Source: Dichomitus squalens LYAD-421 SS1 (taxonomy: Eukaryota > Basidiomycota > Agaricomycetes > Polyporales > Polyporaceae). From it: DNA of 64,000 nucleotides. The stretch lies in NCBI RefSeq assembly GCF_000275845.1, contig NW_006766883.1:656494-720493 (forward strand). Direction: 5' to 3'. This document shows, piece by piece, positions 1 to 11,200 of this stretch (its first letter is position 1; each line of letters starts with the position of its first letter). The position numbers and the translations under genes were made by a program. Below the pieces are notes generated by a model. That model worked only from the letters and a program-made list of their open reading frames with translations, was not told the origin of the DNA and did no database searches.

Positions 1-1236
1 GAAGACCGTCAGAAGGCCCTGAGCCCCATGCCATGTCAGCGGTGACGTGTTTCTTCTGGGGAGGGGCCACAAGGAAGCAGCGATCCGGGCCATCAGGCTG
101 AACGAGATATACGTAGCTGTAATGCAATGTCAGATACATTAGCGAGTCACAATAGGGGGACATACCCATCGTTGCATTGGATAGCTAACAGTGAGGTTCC
201 CGGCTTGAACTTGACCACTTCGGGGCTATCTTTACACTTTACTGTGGAGGAGTCTGGTCTGTCCTGCGTTTATACAAGAGAGATAACAACTAACCTTCCG
301 TAGCTACTTTCCAAGGATGGGGATCTTCATCGTCGCCCCCGTCGTCCTCCATCGGGTCATAGTCCCATAGTAGAACTTTGTTGTCTCGGCCTGCCGAAGC
401 AAATCTAGTGGAACTGACAACGACATGGATTGATTGACCTGGAAAGTCGAACGGGGCAGTGGTGAGACGTGCCTTATAGGATCAAGAGCAACGTCGGAGA
501 CGGTAAGGTGGTGTTTCCGTGCTGTATATGGATCATTGACATGTGAGCTTCACAGAGACCGGGGAATAATATGCCTACCCCTGCCATCCCGGATATCATG
601 CTCCTCCAGCTCGAGCGAGTGCTCCTCTAACACTCTGCCTAGGCGCAGTCAATAGTGAGAATGTACCCGGCTCGCTCTGGTGTGTAATGTTACCCTTCAT
701 CAGGAATGAGGCGAACAGCGATCCTTCCTTGTTGTATGGCGAGGGTTCATCTGAGCAAACAAATGAGGCGCAAAGCCAAGACGCTTGGTGAACGTATACT
801 CTCACCATCAAGATTGCCATCGACAACAGCGCTGGCTATCGCTATGATGCTCTTGGATTGTACTATCGTCTGTACGGCTGCCCATAATTGTCAATCAGCA
901 GAAACATCAAGGCCCCTCTGGGAAGCGGGTTGGAGTGGGAATGTCAGCCAAATTCTTCGTAGCCGCCTAGAGATGGGACTGGAGTTGTAAGCGGCTACGA
1001 TGGATTTGGCGGACAATCCCTGCCCACTCCTACTCCCATCCCGCTTGCTGAACGGAGCCAAAAGGAAGGAGGGTCCAACCTCCGCCTGCATAGTGTATCG
1101 TCTTGTTGGCGACGAGGTGGCCAGTCGATGGGTGTCCGGTTATCGACTGGAAGCGTCTCGCGCCTATAACATTTGTGATACTGCTTGACTTGTGTATATT
1201 GAAAGTGGGTGCAGCAAGGAAAATAGGCGGTGGCAT
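1..1236 (-). CDS. WD40-repeat protein, partial at left edge
   Basis: Probable multi-exon minus-strand gene that runs off the left end, so the C-terminus is missing. The clearest exon, read leftward from about 430 to 297, encodes a WD40 blade containing FASAGRDNKVLLWDYDP followed by an acidic stretch. It ends at a consensus GT donor. Further probable exons lie near 880-805 (contains QSKSIIAIASAVVDGN), 755-710 (DEPSPYNKEGSLFASF) and 650-590 (VLEEHSLELEEHDIRDGR), each bounded by AG and GT. A possible start is the ATG at 1236 (MPPPIFLAAP...). I could not join all exons unambiguously, especially between 1040 and 880. WD40 proteins are scaffolds; the complex served here is not recognisable. An alternative is that this is the C-terminal part of the gene at 1289-2125. 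Confidence 0.45.
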
Positions 1237-1288
1237 CTGAAGCAAACAAGTCATATTTAGTATGACTTCTGGATTCAGAGCTTGCCGC

Positions 1289-2125
1289 CTAGCTGACCTG
1301 CTGATATACATGGGGAGTCTTGTACGTCCTCTCTGGGGATAGCTCAAGATCAAAGTAGTCTTGAGGCAGCTCTGCAAGCCGACGGAAAGCACGTTCAGAT
1401 ATCTTCTTGTCAACAGCTGTTGCAGCGGCACTGAGAGCGAGTTCAACATGAGCATCCCCTTCGTCGTTGACTTCCAGGTAAGCTTTCTGTAGATTTAGCC
1501 TATTGCCCCACTATGGGACTGCATTAGGACGAGCATCGCGATGAAGAGGACGGTCAAGGTGGCCGTTACATTCGCATCATCATCGAGGTCGAGAGCGGCG
1601 AGTGTGGTAACGTAATCCTCTTCCTCTTCGCGTTCAAGATCACGCTGAAGCTCCGCCTGGCTCTGTTACAGGGTGAGTGATCCAGATCACGTCCAAGCAT
1701 ACGACCGCTTGCCTTAGGATGGGGGCCAGGTGCCTTATGTCTCCGCGTCGTTGATTGTCGGCTGGTTGTACGGGTGCAAGCTGGTGACCCTGAGAAGCCA
1801 GTCTTCTGTCTCTGTAGTACAAGCGTAGCATGTGAGGAACTGAAAAAATACCTTGTTTCGAACTGACCTTGTGCTGCGGCTCCTCGTCATCGCTATCGAG
1901 TAAGCTGATGACTTCCGGTTTCTTGCGTTTGACGATGGATTTGGGGATCTTCGGTTGAGGGAGGGCCTTGAAGCCTGCGTAAACATAGCCGTCTTCTTCC
2001 AGTGTGGTAGCGTGTTGAGTACTTTTGTTCACATCGCGATGGTAGCCGGCAAATTGAACCTCGCTGTCAGCGGAGGAATCCGCATCCGACTCGGAACCCG
2101 AGACGAGGTCGATGACCTCAGGCAT
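1289..2125 (-). CDS. Small acidic protein with two SUMO-interaction-like motifs
   Basis: Proposed exons run 2125-1703, 1662-1570 and 1486-1289. They join in frame to 237 residues. The N-terminus reads MPEVIDLVSGSESDADSS and a second similar element, PEVISLLDSDDEE, lies near residue 70. Both are a short hydrophobic core flanked by Asp/Glu/Ser, the usual form of a SUMO-interacting motif. The middle is charged (RDLEREEEEDY) and the C-terminal exon looks helical (VELALSAAATAVDKKISERAFRRL). No family is recognised. It is divergent from the dehydrogenase at 2377. An upstream in-frame ATG at 2170 exists; 2125 was chosen because the motif-rich part starts there. The stop lies only about 50 bases from the putative start of the WD40 gene, so the two could instead be one gene joined by an intron whose donor overlaps this stop. 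Confidence 0.45.
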
Positions 2126-2222
2126 GGTATATGTGCTGCGACAGATCCTTGAGACGAGGCGGGCACCCAATGAAGCCAGAAGGCAAGATGGTGTCCCAGC
2201 GGTTGACGGGGTTGCGACAATT

Positions 2223-2290
2223 GCCAGTGAATATTACTGGCAGCGGGCGAAGCGGAGTCGGACGCGACTTCCCAGCGCGTCCGTCACGTG
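2223..2290. promoter_or_regulatory. Inverted repeat and CACGTG box in a divergent promoter
   Basis: Between two divergent genes there is an inverted repeat at 2223-2241, with 6-base arms GCCAGT/ACTGGC around a 7-base AT-rich centre. A palindromic CACGTG (E-box, the core bound by bHLH factors) sits at 2285-2290, about 90 bases before the dehydrogenase ATG. Regulatory function is inferred from position only. Confidence 0.25.
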
Positions 2291-2376
2291 CACTACACAC
2301 TGGACTCCGCACCGTGCCCGGGTCAGCAGCTCTGGGCTGCTTGCGCTCGCTCTTTCAGCCTCGCTGACGGCTCGGG

Positions 2377-4218
2377 ATGCTCTTCTCTCGTCAGCTTGCG
2401 CGGCGCCCCCTCATACGGGCTCCTCGCCGCTGGACTCATTCTCCCGCTGCTCTCGCAGGCCTCAAGTCGGTCACTGAGGACGACCTCGTCCACTTCGCCC
2501 ACTTCCTCCCCCCCACTTCAATTGTCTCCACTCTATCTCCCAGCGCGGCGCCTTCTTCCGAGCTCGAGTCGTTCAACAATGACTGGATGAACAAGTACCA
2601 TGGCAGGTCCACGACTGTGCTCAAACCTCGCACCACCGAGGAGGTCAGCAAGATCGTCAAGTGGTGTAACGAGCGCCGCATCGGCATCGTGCCCCAAGGA
2701 GGGAACACCGGTCTAGTCGGAGGGAGCGTGCCCATCCGGGATGAGCTCATTCTGAGTCTGTCGAACATGTCTAAAATCCGCTCGTTCGACGATGTCTCCG
2801 GTATGTTCTTTAGGTATTTTGGAAAGCCAGTCGCTCAAGGGTAAATGCATAGGCATCCTCGTAGCGGATGCAGGTTGCGTCCTCCAGTCTTTGACGGACT
2901 ACCTTGCGCCTCATAATCACATCGTCCCCCTTGATCTTGGCGCAAAGGGCAGGTACGTGGGCCGTGCGTTATCCCGGATGCTCACCAACCCCTTCCTCCC
3001 AGCTGCCAAATCGGTGGGAACGTCTCTACCAATGCAGGCGGTCTCCGGCTCCTCCGATACGGCTCCCTTCATGGCTCTGTCCTCGGTCTTGAGGTAGTTC
3101 TGCCTGATGGCACCATCCTCGACCAACTGACTACTCTCCGGAAAGATAACACCGGTGAGCGACGAGGTATGCAATATTTCTCAGCTCCACTGACGCTGCA
3201 CAGGCTATGACTTGAAGCAACTCTTCATCGGTGCTGAGGGTACGCTCGGCATTGTTACCGGTGTCTCTATTCTCGCTGCCCCAGCTCCTCAAGCTTCGAA
3301 TAACGTTATGCTCGCTCTCCCGAAGTTCGAGAACGTCTTGCCCCTGTACAAGGAGACCAAGCGTCAACTATCGGAGATCCTGTCTGCCTTCGAATTCATG
3401 GACCGGACTGTTTATGATCTCGCAGTGAAGCATGGACAGGGCCGTGCGCTGAATCCCGAGGATGTCGAGGGCGCCGAGTGCTTCGTTCTCGTGGAGACGA
3501 GCGGCGGCAAGCGCGAACATGACGAGCAGGTCAGTGTTGTACGGGGCGAAAATATCTGTTGCCGCTGATTCCATCTTTCCAGAAACTCAACTCTTTACTA
3601 GAGTCTCTTATGGAAGCCGACGTGCCGTTAATCAACACTGGTGTCATTGCGACATCGCCTGCGCAATTCTCGTCGCTCTGGGCCATTCGGGAAGGATTGA
3701 CCGAGGCAGTCTCGAAGGAAGGCAAGGCTTACAAGTACGATATATCCGTTCCCCTGTACAAGTTCCAGGAGGTCGTCGATAAGACCAAGAACCACCTACA
3801 AGAGAAGGGCCTCTTGCACGAAGATGCGGTCAAGTATGTCGTCGGATATGGTCATGTAGGAGATGGTCAGTATTGGCGTTGAGTGCGATAGCGCGCTTCA
3901 AAATTGAATACCTTGTCAGGCAACTTGCATTTGAACGTGGTGGCTGCCGCGTACACTCCAGAGATCGAGGCCGCTCTCGAGCCTTTCGTGTACGAGTTGG
4001 TTGGTGAGTGTTCTCAGACCAGTTCAGCCCTCATATTCTGTTCTCACTGTCCTTTAGCCTCATATAAAGGCTCGATCTCGGCGGAACACGGTATCGGCGC
4101 TATGAAGACTCACGCCTTGAAGTACTCGAAGAACGAGACCAGTATCGAATGGATGAAGAAGATCAAGGCGTTGTTTGATCCGAATGGTATCATGAACCCC
4201 GGGAAGGTACTCCCATGA
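2377..4218 (+). CDS. D-2-hydroxyglutarate dehydrogenase (FAD, mitochondrial)
   Basis: Exons 2377-2800, 2853-2952, 3003-3154, 3204-3529, 3583-3865, 3920-4003 and 4058-4218 join to 509 residues. The protein starts with an Arg-rich presequence ([19 protein letters not shown]), expected for mitochondrial import. The FAD-binding PCMH-type domain follows, with the hallmark [14 protein letters not shown] and later [15 protein letters not shown]. The C-terminal FAD-linked oxidase domain contains NLHLNV and [10 protein letters not shown], and ends near [15 protein letters not shown]. The order and length match yeast Dld2/Dld3 and animal D2HGDH, which oxidise D-2-hydroxyglutarate (and in yeast D-lactate) to the keto acid. 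The glycolate/D-lactate dehydrogenase branch of the same superfamily is the alternative, but FNNDWM-KYHG near residue 66 favours the D2HGDH/Dld2 type. Confidence 0.92.
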
Positions 4219-4486
4219 CATGCTCCGCCTCATCTGCCCCATTCATTTAGCACATACCTGTATCAATATCTTGTTTTCCTCGCGTTTGTTCTAATCGGAT
4301 GTCACTCCAAGAAAAGAACTTTGTTAAACTAGCGCCAATAGGCAACTTTCAGATCGGGGTGCAAATGGGCGTCTCTGGGGTTTAAAAACCCTAACCCCGC
4401 CGTTACATAAACAAACTCTAACCCCTGCACAAGGTTACCTCCCTCCCGCCCACCACTACTCCTCGAGCACTCTGGCTGGCTACGAG

Positions 4487-6486
4487 ATGGTACTTGTCTA
4501 TGGTCAACTCCTTCGCGCGGCTTTCCAGACTGACGTGTGCAAACGGCCCAGCCAATCTTCCAAGATGCCAACGGGATGGCGGTCAAGTTCTTCATCCAGA
4601 AGGACATCCCGCAGAAGACACAGGCGGAAGTGTGCGAGACCATATCCGTGCGTTACCCTCTTCCCCATCCTTCTCCCTCACCCCTCGCGCACGAGCTCAC
4701 ATCCGCCTCTGCATGATCCCCACTGGCATTCCGACTCAGGCGCTAGGCGGGCGCGTCGAGCCGAAGGTCCCGCGCGCGGGCTACGTGCTCGTGCAGCCTG
4801 GGACAGCCGAGGAGGAGCGCCTCCGCCTGTGCTGGTCGACGGCCGACCGTCCGGAACGGTACTTCGTGCCGTACACATACGTCGAGGCGTGCAAGATCAC
4901 AGGAATGCTGCTCAAGCAAATATTCATCCAGGACGGCCAGCCGATCCGCATGCACATCGACTCAAGCATCGCGAACGTGAACGTCCGCGCAGCGCTCGCT
5001 ACACGCATCATGGTGAGTGCTTGTCCTCCCTGCTTCCTACGCTGGTACGATTGCGTGAGAGGCGGGACCATGGCTGGCTGTAGGGGGCGCGGAAAGGGCA
5101 GGAGGGCTTCGTGGGTGCGCATGGGTGCAATGGGCTGAACGCGTGCATTGGCAGCATTCCGGCGGGGATCCCACGGCAAGCGCCCAGTCCGCGCGCGTCA
5201 TCCTCGCGGACCCAAACACGGAGATCTTCCAGCACCTTGTCAAGACGTACCAAGGCGAGCCGGACAAGTACGTCGAGTCGTATCTGTGGGTCAAGAAGTG
5301 CATCGAAAAGGGACAAGTCATCTATACGCCCGTGGTTTACAAGAACCCTGGAGGACGTCGACCTGGAGAGGAGTATGTCTCGAGGTATATGTCCCTGTGG
5401 TCCGGCGGCTGACGCAATTGCAGACGCACTCAGTTCACCGAACGAGATGAAGAGAATCTGTGTAGCTGGATCGCCGCGAAGATTCCATACAAAGAGACAG
5501 GCGGAAGAACCGGGAATCGATTATACCAACAACTTTGCGAGATGGTGAGTCGACTCTTCCGTCGGACACTCGTTGCATTCGTCTTATCGTACGCCACAGG
5601 CCAACGATCCAGAATACGCGTGGGTGACGCGCCACACCTGGCAGTCCTGGCGCGAACGGTACAAGAAGAACGCGACGCGCCTCGACGCAAAGATCGCGGA
5701 GATAGTCGACCAGAAGAAGCCCGCGCACGGCGAGAAGGGCCAATACGGCTACGTCCGCAAGCCAGAAGAGAGACCGAAACGCGTCAGGAAGAAGCGTAAT
5801 GCCAACGGGGCGGAAGCTGCCTCGCCCATCGCAGGCCCATCGATGCACTCGATGGACACATATTCCGTCCCGATGCCAGTGCCCCTACCCGCCCTTTCCG
5901 GCGTCATTGGCCAGGTGGGCGGGCCGGACGACGCGTTCAATTCGGTGGTATACCCTTCAGCTGCATCGGTGTTCCAGCATATGCCCGTCTCTGCTACTGG
6001 ACAACACATGGACGCAGCGACGGCACGGTCGCAAGCGCGGGAAGAGGAGATGGAAGACGACGAGGAATGGCAGATACGTGAGGGCGACGCCCCGCCTCCT
6101 GTGTGGGCCAAGCGGAAGCTCGACGAGGAAGAGGGTCCAAACAAGCGGTCGCGATTAAAGTCCGTTATATCTCTTTCCAATATTCCCGTTTGCGATTTCT
6201 TATTATTCTACATGTTTCCAGTTCTCCAGAAATAGCTGCGGGACTCCACCCTATCGACCAAGCCGTGCAAGATATTGCTCGCGAGTTCAGGTTCACGACG
6301 GAGGAGGTGCAAGAGTACTATGACAAGTGCGGCGATCCTGAACGTACAAGGAACAGGTTCAAGAAGATGCGGGACGTACTGAACGCGCTCAAGGACGATG
6401 AAGATGAGCCTGCGTCAGCACCTCCAGCAACCTCAACTACACCTGTACCAGTACCCACGCCTGTGCCAGTCTCACCAATCGCGTAG
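4487..6486 (+). CDS. RAP1: Rap1-type telomere protein (BRCT, Myb, RCT)
   Basis: Proposed exons 4487-4489, 4552-4647, 4740-5012, 5155-5384, 5424-5544, 5600-6159 and 6222-6486 join to 515 residues. The N-terminus is BRCT-like (MAVKFFIQKD, ALGGRVEPKVPRAGYVLV). A Rap1-type Myb domain near residues 205-265 carries FTERDEENLCSWIAAKIP, GGRTGNRLYQQL and RHTWQSWRERYKKN. A basic, low-complexity linker and an acidic tract follow. The C-terminus (AVQDIAREFRFTTEEVQEYY) resembles the Rap1 C-terminal helical domain used for protein contacts. In fungi and vertebrates Rap1 sits at telomeres, mostly through a TRF-like partner. The first coding exon would hold only the ATG; an internal start at 4576 (MAVKFF) is the alternative. 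The last donor (GTCCGT) is atypical. Confidence 0.87.
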
Positions 6487-6571
6487 CTGCCATGGACGTC
6501 TTCATGTTCGTGTTCATGCAATGTTGTATTAGTATGCAACATACAATGTTAAGGAGAAATAGGAAGCGAGG

Positions 6572-8063
6572 CTAGTCGAACTCCGTAAGTAGCTTGTAAT
6601 CGGCAGCCCTTGCGGGAGCCGAAGGACTGTCTGGTTTTCTTCTCCTGAAGCAGAGGGTCAACGCTGAATTTCACTGAAGCTTGATCAATACATACTTTTC
6701 GCCGGCTGCAGCAGATGGGAAAGACCCGAAGAGATCTGGATGTTTCGGTAGAGGCGACTCGCTGGCGGTCAGAGGTTAGCCGAGGCTCCTCAATGCTGAA
6801 TACGCGATGACGTACGTGAAGTACGGATGCTTCAGAGCTTCTTCTGCTGATATCCTCGTCTCCGGGTCATACGCAAGTAGGCGAGAGAGCAAATCGAGCC
6901 CCGCCGACGTGACGTATGGGAACTTCTGGCGCAGCTGTGAGGGCTGTGGGGCGGGCAAGGTGATGGTCTTTGCGAGCGGCAGGTTAAGGAAGTCGGGCCA
7001 CGTCTGGCTAGTAGGCGGGCCAAGAAGTTTGAAAATCATGGATATCATCTCTATCTCGCCCTTCGCCTGGAACAACGGCTCGTTCAGGAGCAGTTCAGCG
7101 AAGATGCATCCGACCGACCACATGTCGATCGCTGTAGAGTAGGTCGTGGCACCGAGAAGGATCTCTGGCGCACTGAGCACAAATCGGAATAGATTGGAAG
7201 TGTGGACGTCGTAATATACAGAAGGCATGTTACATACCGATACCACAGGGTCACCACGAGTTGGGTCAGCCCGCCGACGCCCACCGGGTCTCCGTACCGC
7301 CTCGCCAACCCGAAGTCCGCGACCTTTATGGTACCACGGTTGTTCATGAGCAGGTTGCTTGTCTTCAGGTCTCGGTGGAGAATCCAACGTTCATGACAAT
7401 GCGCGACGGCCGAGAGTAGCTGGAGCATTAGTGTTTTGACTTCAGACTGCAAGAAGGGTGACGGCATAACGCTGAGTAGTGTCTTGAGGTCGTGTTCAAT
7501 GAAATCCATGACGATGAAAACCCTGAAGAGTATCAATACGCATGACGTACAAGCAAAGAAATCACGAACTGTGTTAAGGTGTCTCCCACCACCACCTCTC
7601 GGATGCCAACCACGTTCTCGTGCTTGCAAACCATTAACGAGTTGATCTCCCGCAGCGCCGTTATCGGGAATCCATGCTTTTCCTCGTCAAGTTTGAGCTT
7701 CTTCAGTGCAACGATGTCTCCCGTCTCCTTATCCCTCGCCCTGAAGACGACTCCGTACGAGCCCTCCTCGATGGAGTTCAGCCGTTCGTAGCAATACACG
7801 GAGCGAGACGGCATGAACGGCGGATGTTCGGTCCTTGGGGGAACATGACGACTATGAGAGGGCCGTAGCCTGCCCGCGACGCTTTGCGAACGAACGGGTG
7901 GGGTAGCTGTACGCTCTGGTGTATAGGTCTCGGCAGATGTTGTGACCTTGGACTTTGTGCGGCGTTTTGGGACAGGTTTATCGACTTGAGGGGTGGTATC
8001 TTCTTCTGTATCCCATCGAGATCGTTTGCGAGAGGGGGTGGAGGGGCCAGCAACATCGGACAT
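6572..8063 (-). CDS. CDK11 (PITSLRE)-type cyclin-dependent kinase
   Basis: Exons 8063-7570, 7522-7238, 7172-6816, 6761-6696 and 6644-6572 join to 424 residues. A basic, Ser/Thr-Pro-rich N-terminus of about 95 residues precedes the kinase domain. Visible kinase elements are the glycine loop ([12 protein letters not shown]), catalytic Lys in VALKKLKL, the PSTAIRE-position helix reading [36 protein letters not shown] and the T-loop end VVTLWYRAPEILLG. The tail after the lobe ([16 protein letters not shown]) is typical of CDK11/Cdc2L rather than CDK9. CDK11 pairs with L-type cyclins and acts in transcription and pre-mRNA splicing; the S. pombe counterpart is a Mediator-linked kinase. CDK10 is the closest alternative. 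The gene is divergent from the nucleoporin, with 169 bases between start codons. Confidence 0.92.
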
Positions 8064-8232
8064 GACAAGGACAATAGCGAAGACGATAGCGAGAGAGCAA
8101 AAGCAGTCGGGGTGGGAAGCGCCGGTCGCGCGACAGCAGAAAACAAAAGTTCGCGCGCGCGTATGACGCGTGATCGGTAGCGGGCTTGCTCTTGTTCAAG
8201 TCTTGCTCTCCTCCGCCACTACCTGCCCTCCC
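8064..8232. promoter_or_regulatory. Shared divergent promoter, CDK11 / NUP155
   Basis: The 169 bases between the two start codons must hold both 5' leaders and any promoter. They are GC-rich with CGCG runs (GCGCGCGCG near 8151-8160) and no clear TATA box. Inference from position. Confidence 0.4.
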
Positions 8233-11200
8233 ATGGCTTTCCGGTCGACCTATGCTGTCCCGCAAAACTTTGCGTCCACGTCCACGTCTGGCCCATTGAT
8301 CGCGTCGGTCAATGGGAGCAAGTTCAGGCAGGCGCAGGTCGCGTCTAAGCCTGCACCCGTCCTTGACCTCCCTGCTCTCCAGGCTGCTAGCCGCGTATTG
8401 CAGGAGCAGCTGGTAAAGGACTCGCAGACAATCCCGGACTTAGGTGATATGATCTGTGAGTCGTCATATACGCGTCGGAATCACACAGTGGTGACAATCC
8501 GTGTAGCGGGACAACCTTCGTCCGCCCTGTATACCGTGTTTCCCGACGACTACCGCGCGCCTTTTCAAAAGAGGAGACACATAGGGATACCGGAGGGTTT
8601 ATGGCAGTACTACACTTGTGAGTCAGATATCTAGGAGCAATGTGTAATTCATTGACAATGTTGCCGCAGCCACACATTTGGCCACGCATATGGGACTGCT
8701 GCCAGAGATCGAACGCGTCTGGATATCCATAGACCACAACCTCTTCTTATGGGATTACGTGGACGGGTGCGTTGACAAGAAGAGTATGCCCCGCGTGCAC
8801 CGCTGATAGAAGTCCCAGTCAAGAGTTGAGCTCCTACGTGGATCAACCAGACGTGATCACCCATGTCGCTCTCGTGAACCCAAAAAGCGGCGTCTTCATT
8901 GACGAAATTACGTCCCTCCTTGTCATTTGCACGCCTGTTACTGTCCTCCTCATCGGCGTCTCCACTCATCCCGTACCTGGGCCGAACAATCAGACCCGCA
9001 AGGACATCAAGTTATACGCCACTGACATGTCATTAGCCTGCGACGTTGAGATGACTTCTGTAATCGGTACTCCGGACGGTCGCATATTCATGTGCGGACA
9101 ACAGGATGGAAACCTGTACGAGTTGCACTACCAGGAGAAGGAAGGGTGGTTCGGTAAGAGGGTTCAACTAATCAACCATTCGGTTGGTGGTATGCAGAGC
9201 TTGCTCCCCCGCCTTGGCTCGTCTAGCTCAGAAGGTAGTCATGAATTTAAATGCGCTTTCAACCTGTCTGACTAGACGAACAACTCGCAGACAGGATCAT
9301 CACCCTAGTCTCTGATCCCGCAAGGAACTGCTTCTACTCTCTGACGGCCAACAACACCATCTCCGTCTGGAAAACGAACGGAGACAAGCACGTGCAGCAT
9401 CTTCAGACTATCTCAAATCTCTACAAGGCTGCTCAAGACAAGGTCCCCGGATCGCCTGCTCTCACGCCACAAAACTTCAACATCATCGCCCTGCACGTTG
9501 TCGACCCCAGCGAGTCGCGTACTGGCGTTCAACTAGTAGCTGTCACAATCAACGGTGTTCGCCTCTACTTCTCACCATCTTCCTACGGAAATTATGGTTG
9601 GGGCTCAACATCCGCGACTGGCGTTCGTCCTCTTTCGCTCGTTCATGTGCGCCTGCCTCCACCCAACCTGATCCACCCCGACGAGCAAGGACGACAGTTC
9701 CGCGAAACTCACGTTGGGTATGGTGTAGGCCAGGCCCAGCCTGCTCCCCCTCGACCGTTCATCCTTTCCAACCTCAACAACTCATGCTACGACCACGGAA
9801 TCACTATCGCTGTTCAGAACGCCGACATCGCCGACACAGACTACGTTCTGTGTCTCACGCCTGACCTCACCCAAATTGGGTCACTAGGGCAGACTCATCC
9901 GCCCCAGCTCCAGCAGTCCTCCGCGCAATATGCCAATCCAACCTATGGTGCGGTTACGGGCCCAAGCCGACCGCCACTCACAGAGCGTGCCACGCTCGTA
10001 CCAATCCCTGGCCTTACCTGGGGCTTGGCTCCTGTTCCTCGGTCCAAGTACTCCTTGGCGACCACAGCTCCTCCCAATACCCCCGCACCCCTTGTCACGA
10101 ACGAGCTCGCCACGCAGTTCTCTGAGCCCGCCAGGCAGTACATTATCTTGACCAACGGCGGATTACATTGGATAGCTAAGCGGAGGGCTGTCGATGCTCT
10201 CAGGGATGTCCTTGAGGAATTTTCAGGGGAGAGCAACCCACAACCGTTGATCCAGTTCCGTGACAGGTACTTCATTCTGTGTACTCCACGAACCGAGTAT
10301 AGCTGATGCCGCGAAGCTATGGTCGTGATCAGACATGTGCAATGCTTCTCGCTATCGCTAGTGGTAATACCTTCTTGGACCCCATGGAGCAGTCGCCGCT
10401 GGGCTCCATGAGCCGTGTCAGCCCTGAACTTGTGACTGCTGCGAAACAAGCGTTCTACGACTTCGGCGAACGCCCAACTTGGGCGGAGCGCGTCACATAC
10501 GGCACTAGTGAGTCGGCAGTACGACAGATTGTTCGGCTCGGTATTGACGTACTATATAGGTGAAGGTTCTGGTACAGCTACGTTCAGTGGCAGGCGAGAA
10601 GGACTTGCTCTTTACTTTGCTCGATTGGTGCGGCCGTTCTGGAAGGTGTCGATCACGAAAGCGAGGTATGTGATCAACGCGTTCATTCGAGTTGCTATAT
10701 GAAGACCCTAATGCGTCACAGATCTGGCGGCTTGCAGGACCTCAATGTGCCCGACGATGTCCTTGTGACCGCGCAGAAGAACCTGTTCGCTCTCAAGGAG
10801 CTCTTGGACACAAACCCTCACTTGTTCCATTCTGCACCAGGTGACCACACCGGGGCACGCTCTGCGACCGCAAGCGAACAAGAAGCGTGGAAGGTCGGTG
10901 AAAGGAGAACTGTTGTCGCTGTCGGTAGATTGACGGGAATTGATAGGCGGAGCAAAGCTCCGTGGCTCAGCTCCTGAGCCTATTGGGACGAAGCATCGAA
11001 GCGATCGCCTTCATCCTGCTCCTGAATGACCACAGGCTAGGCGAACTCATTGCTCAGTGCGTTCAATCTGAGGGAATGGCACATACTGATAGCTGACAAC
11101 CGAATAGTTGTGAGCCCGATATCCAGAAGCTCGTCAGTTCTCTGACTTTTGAGGAGCTCATCACCTCCGACAAGGGCGTCGCTGCTTCTCGTGCACTGGT

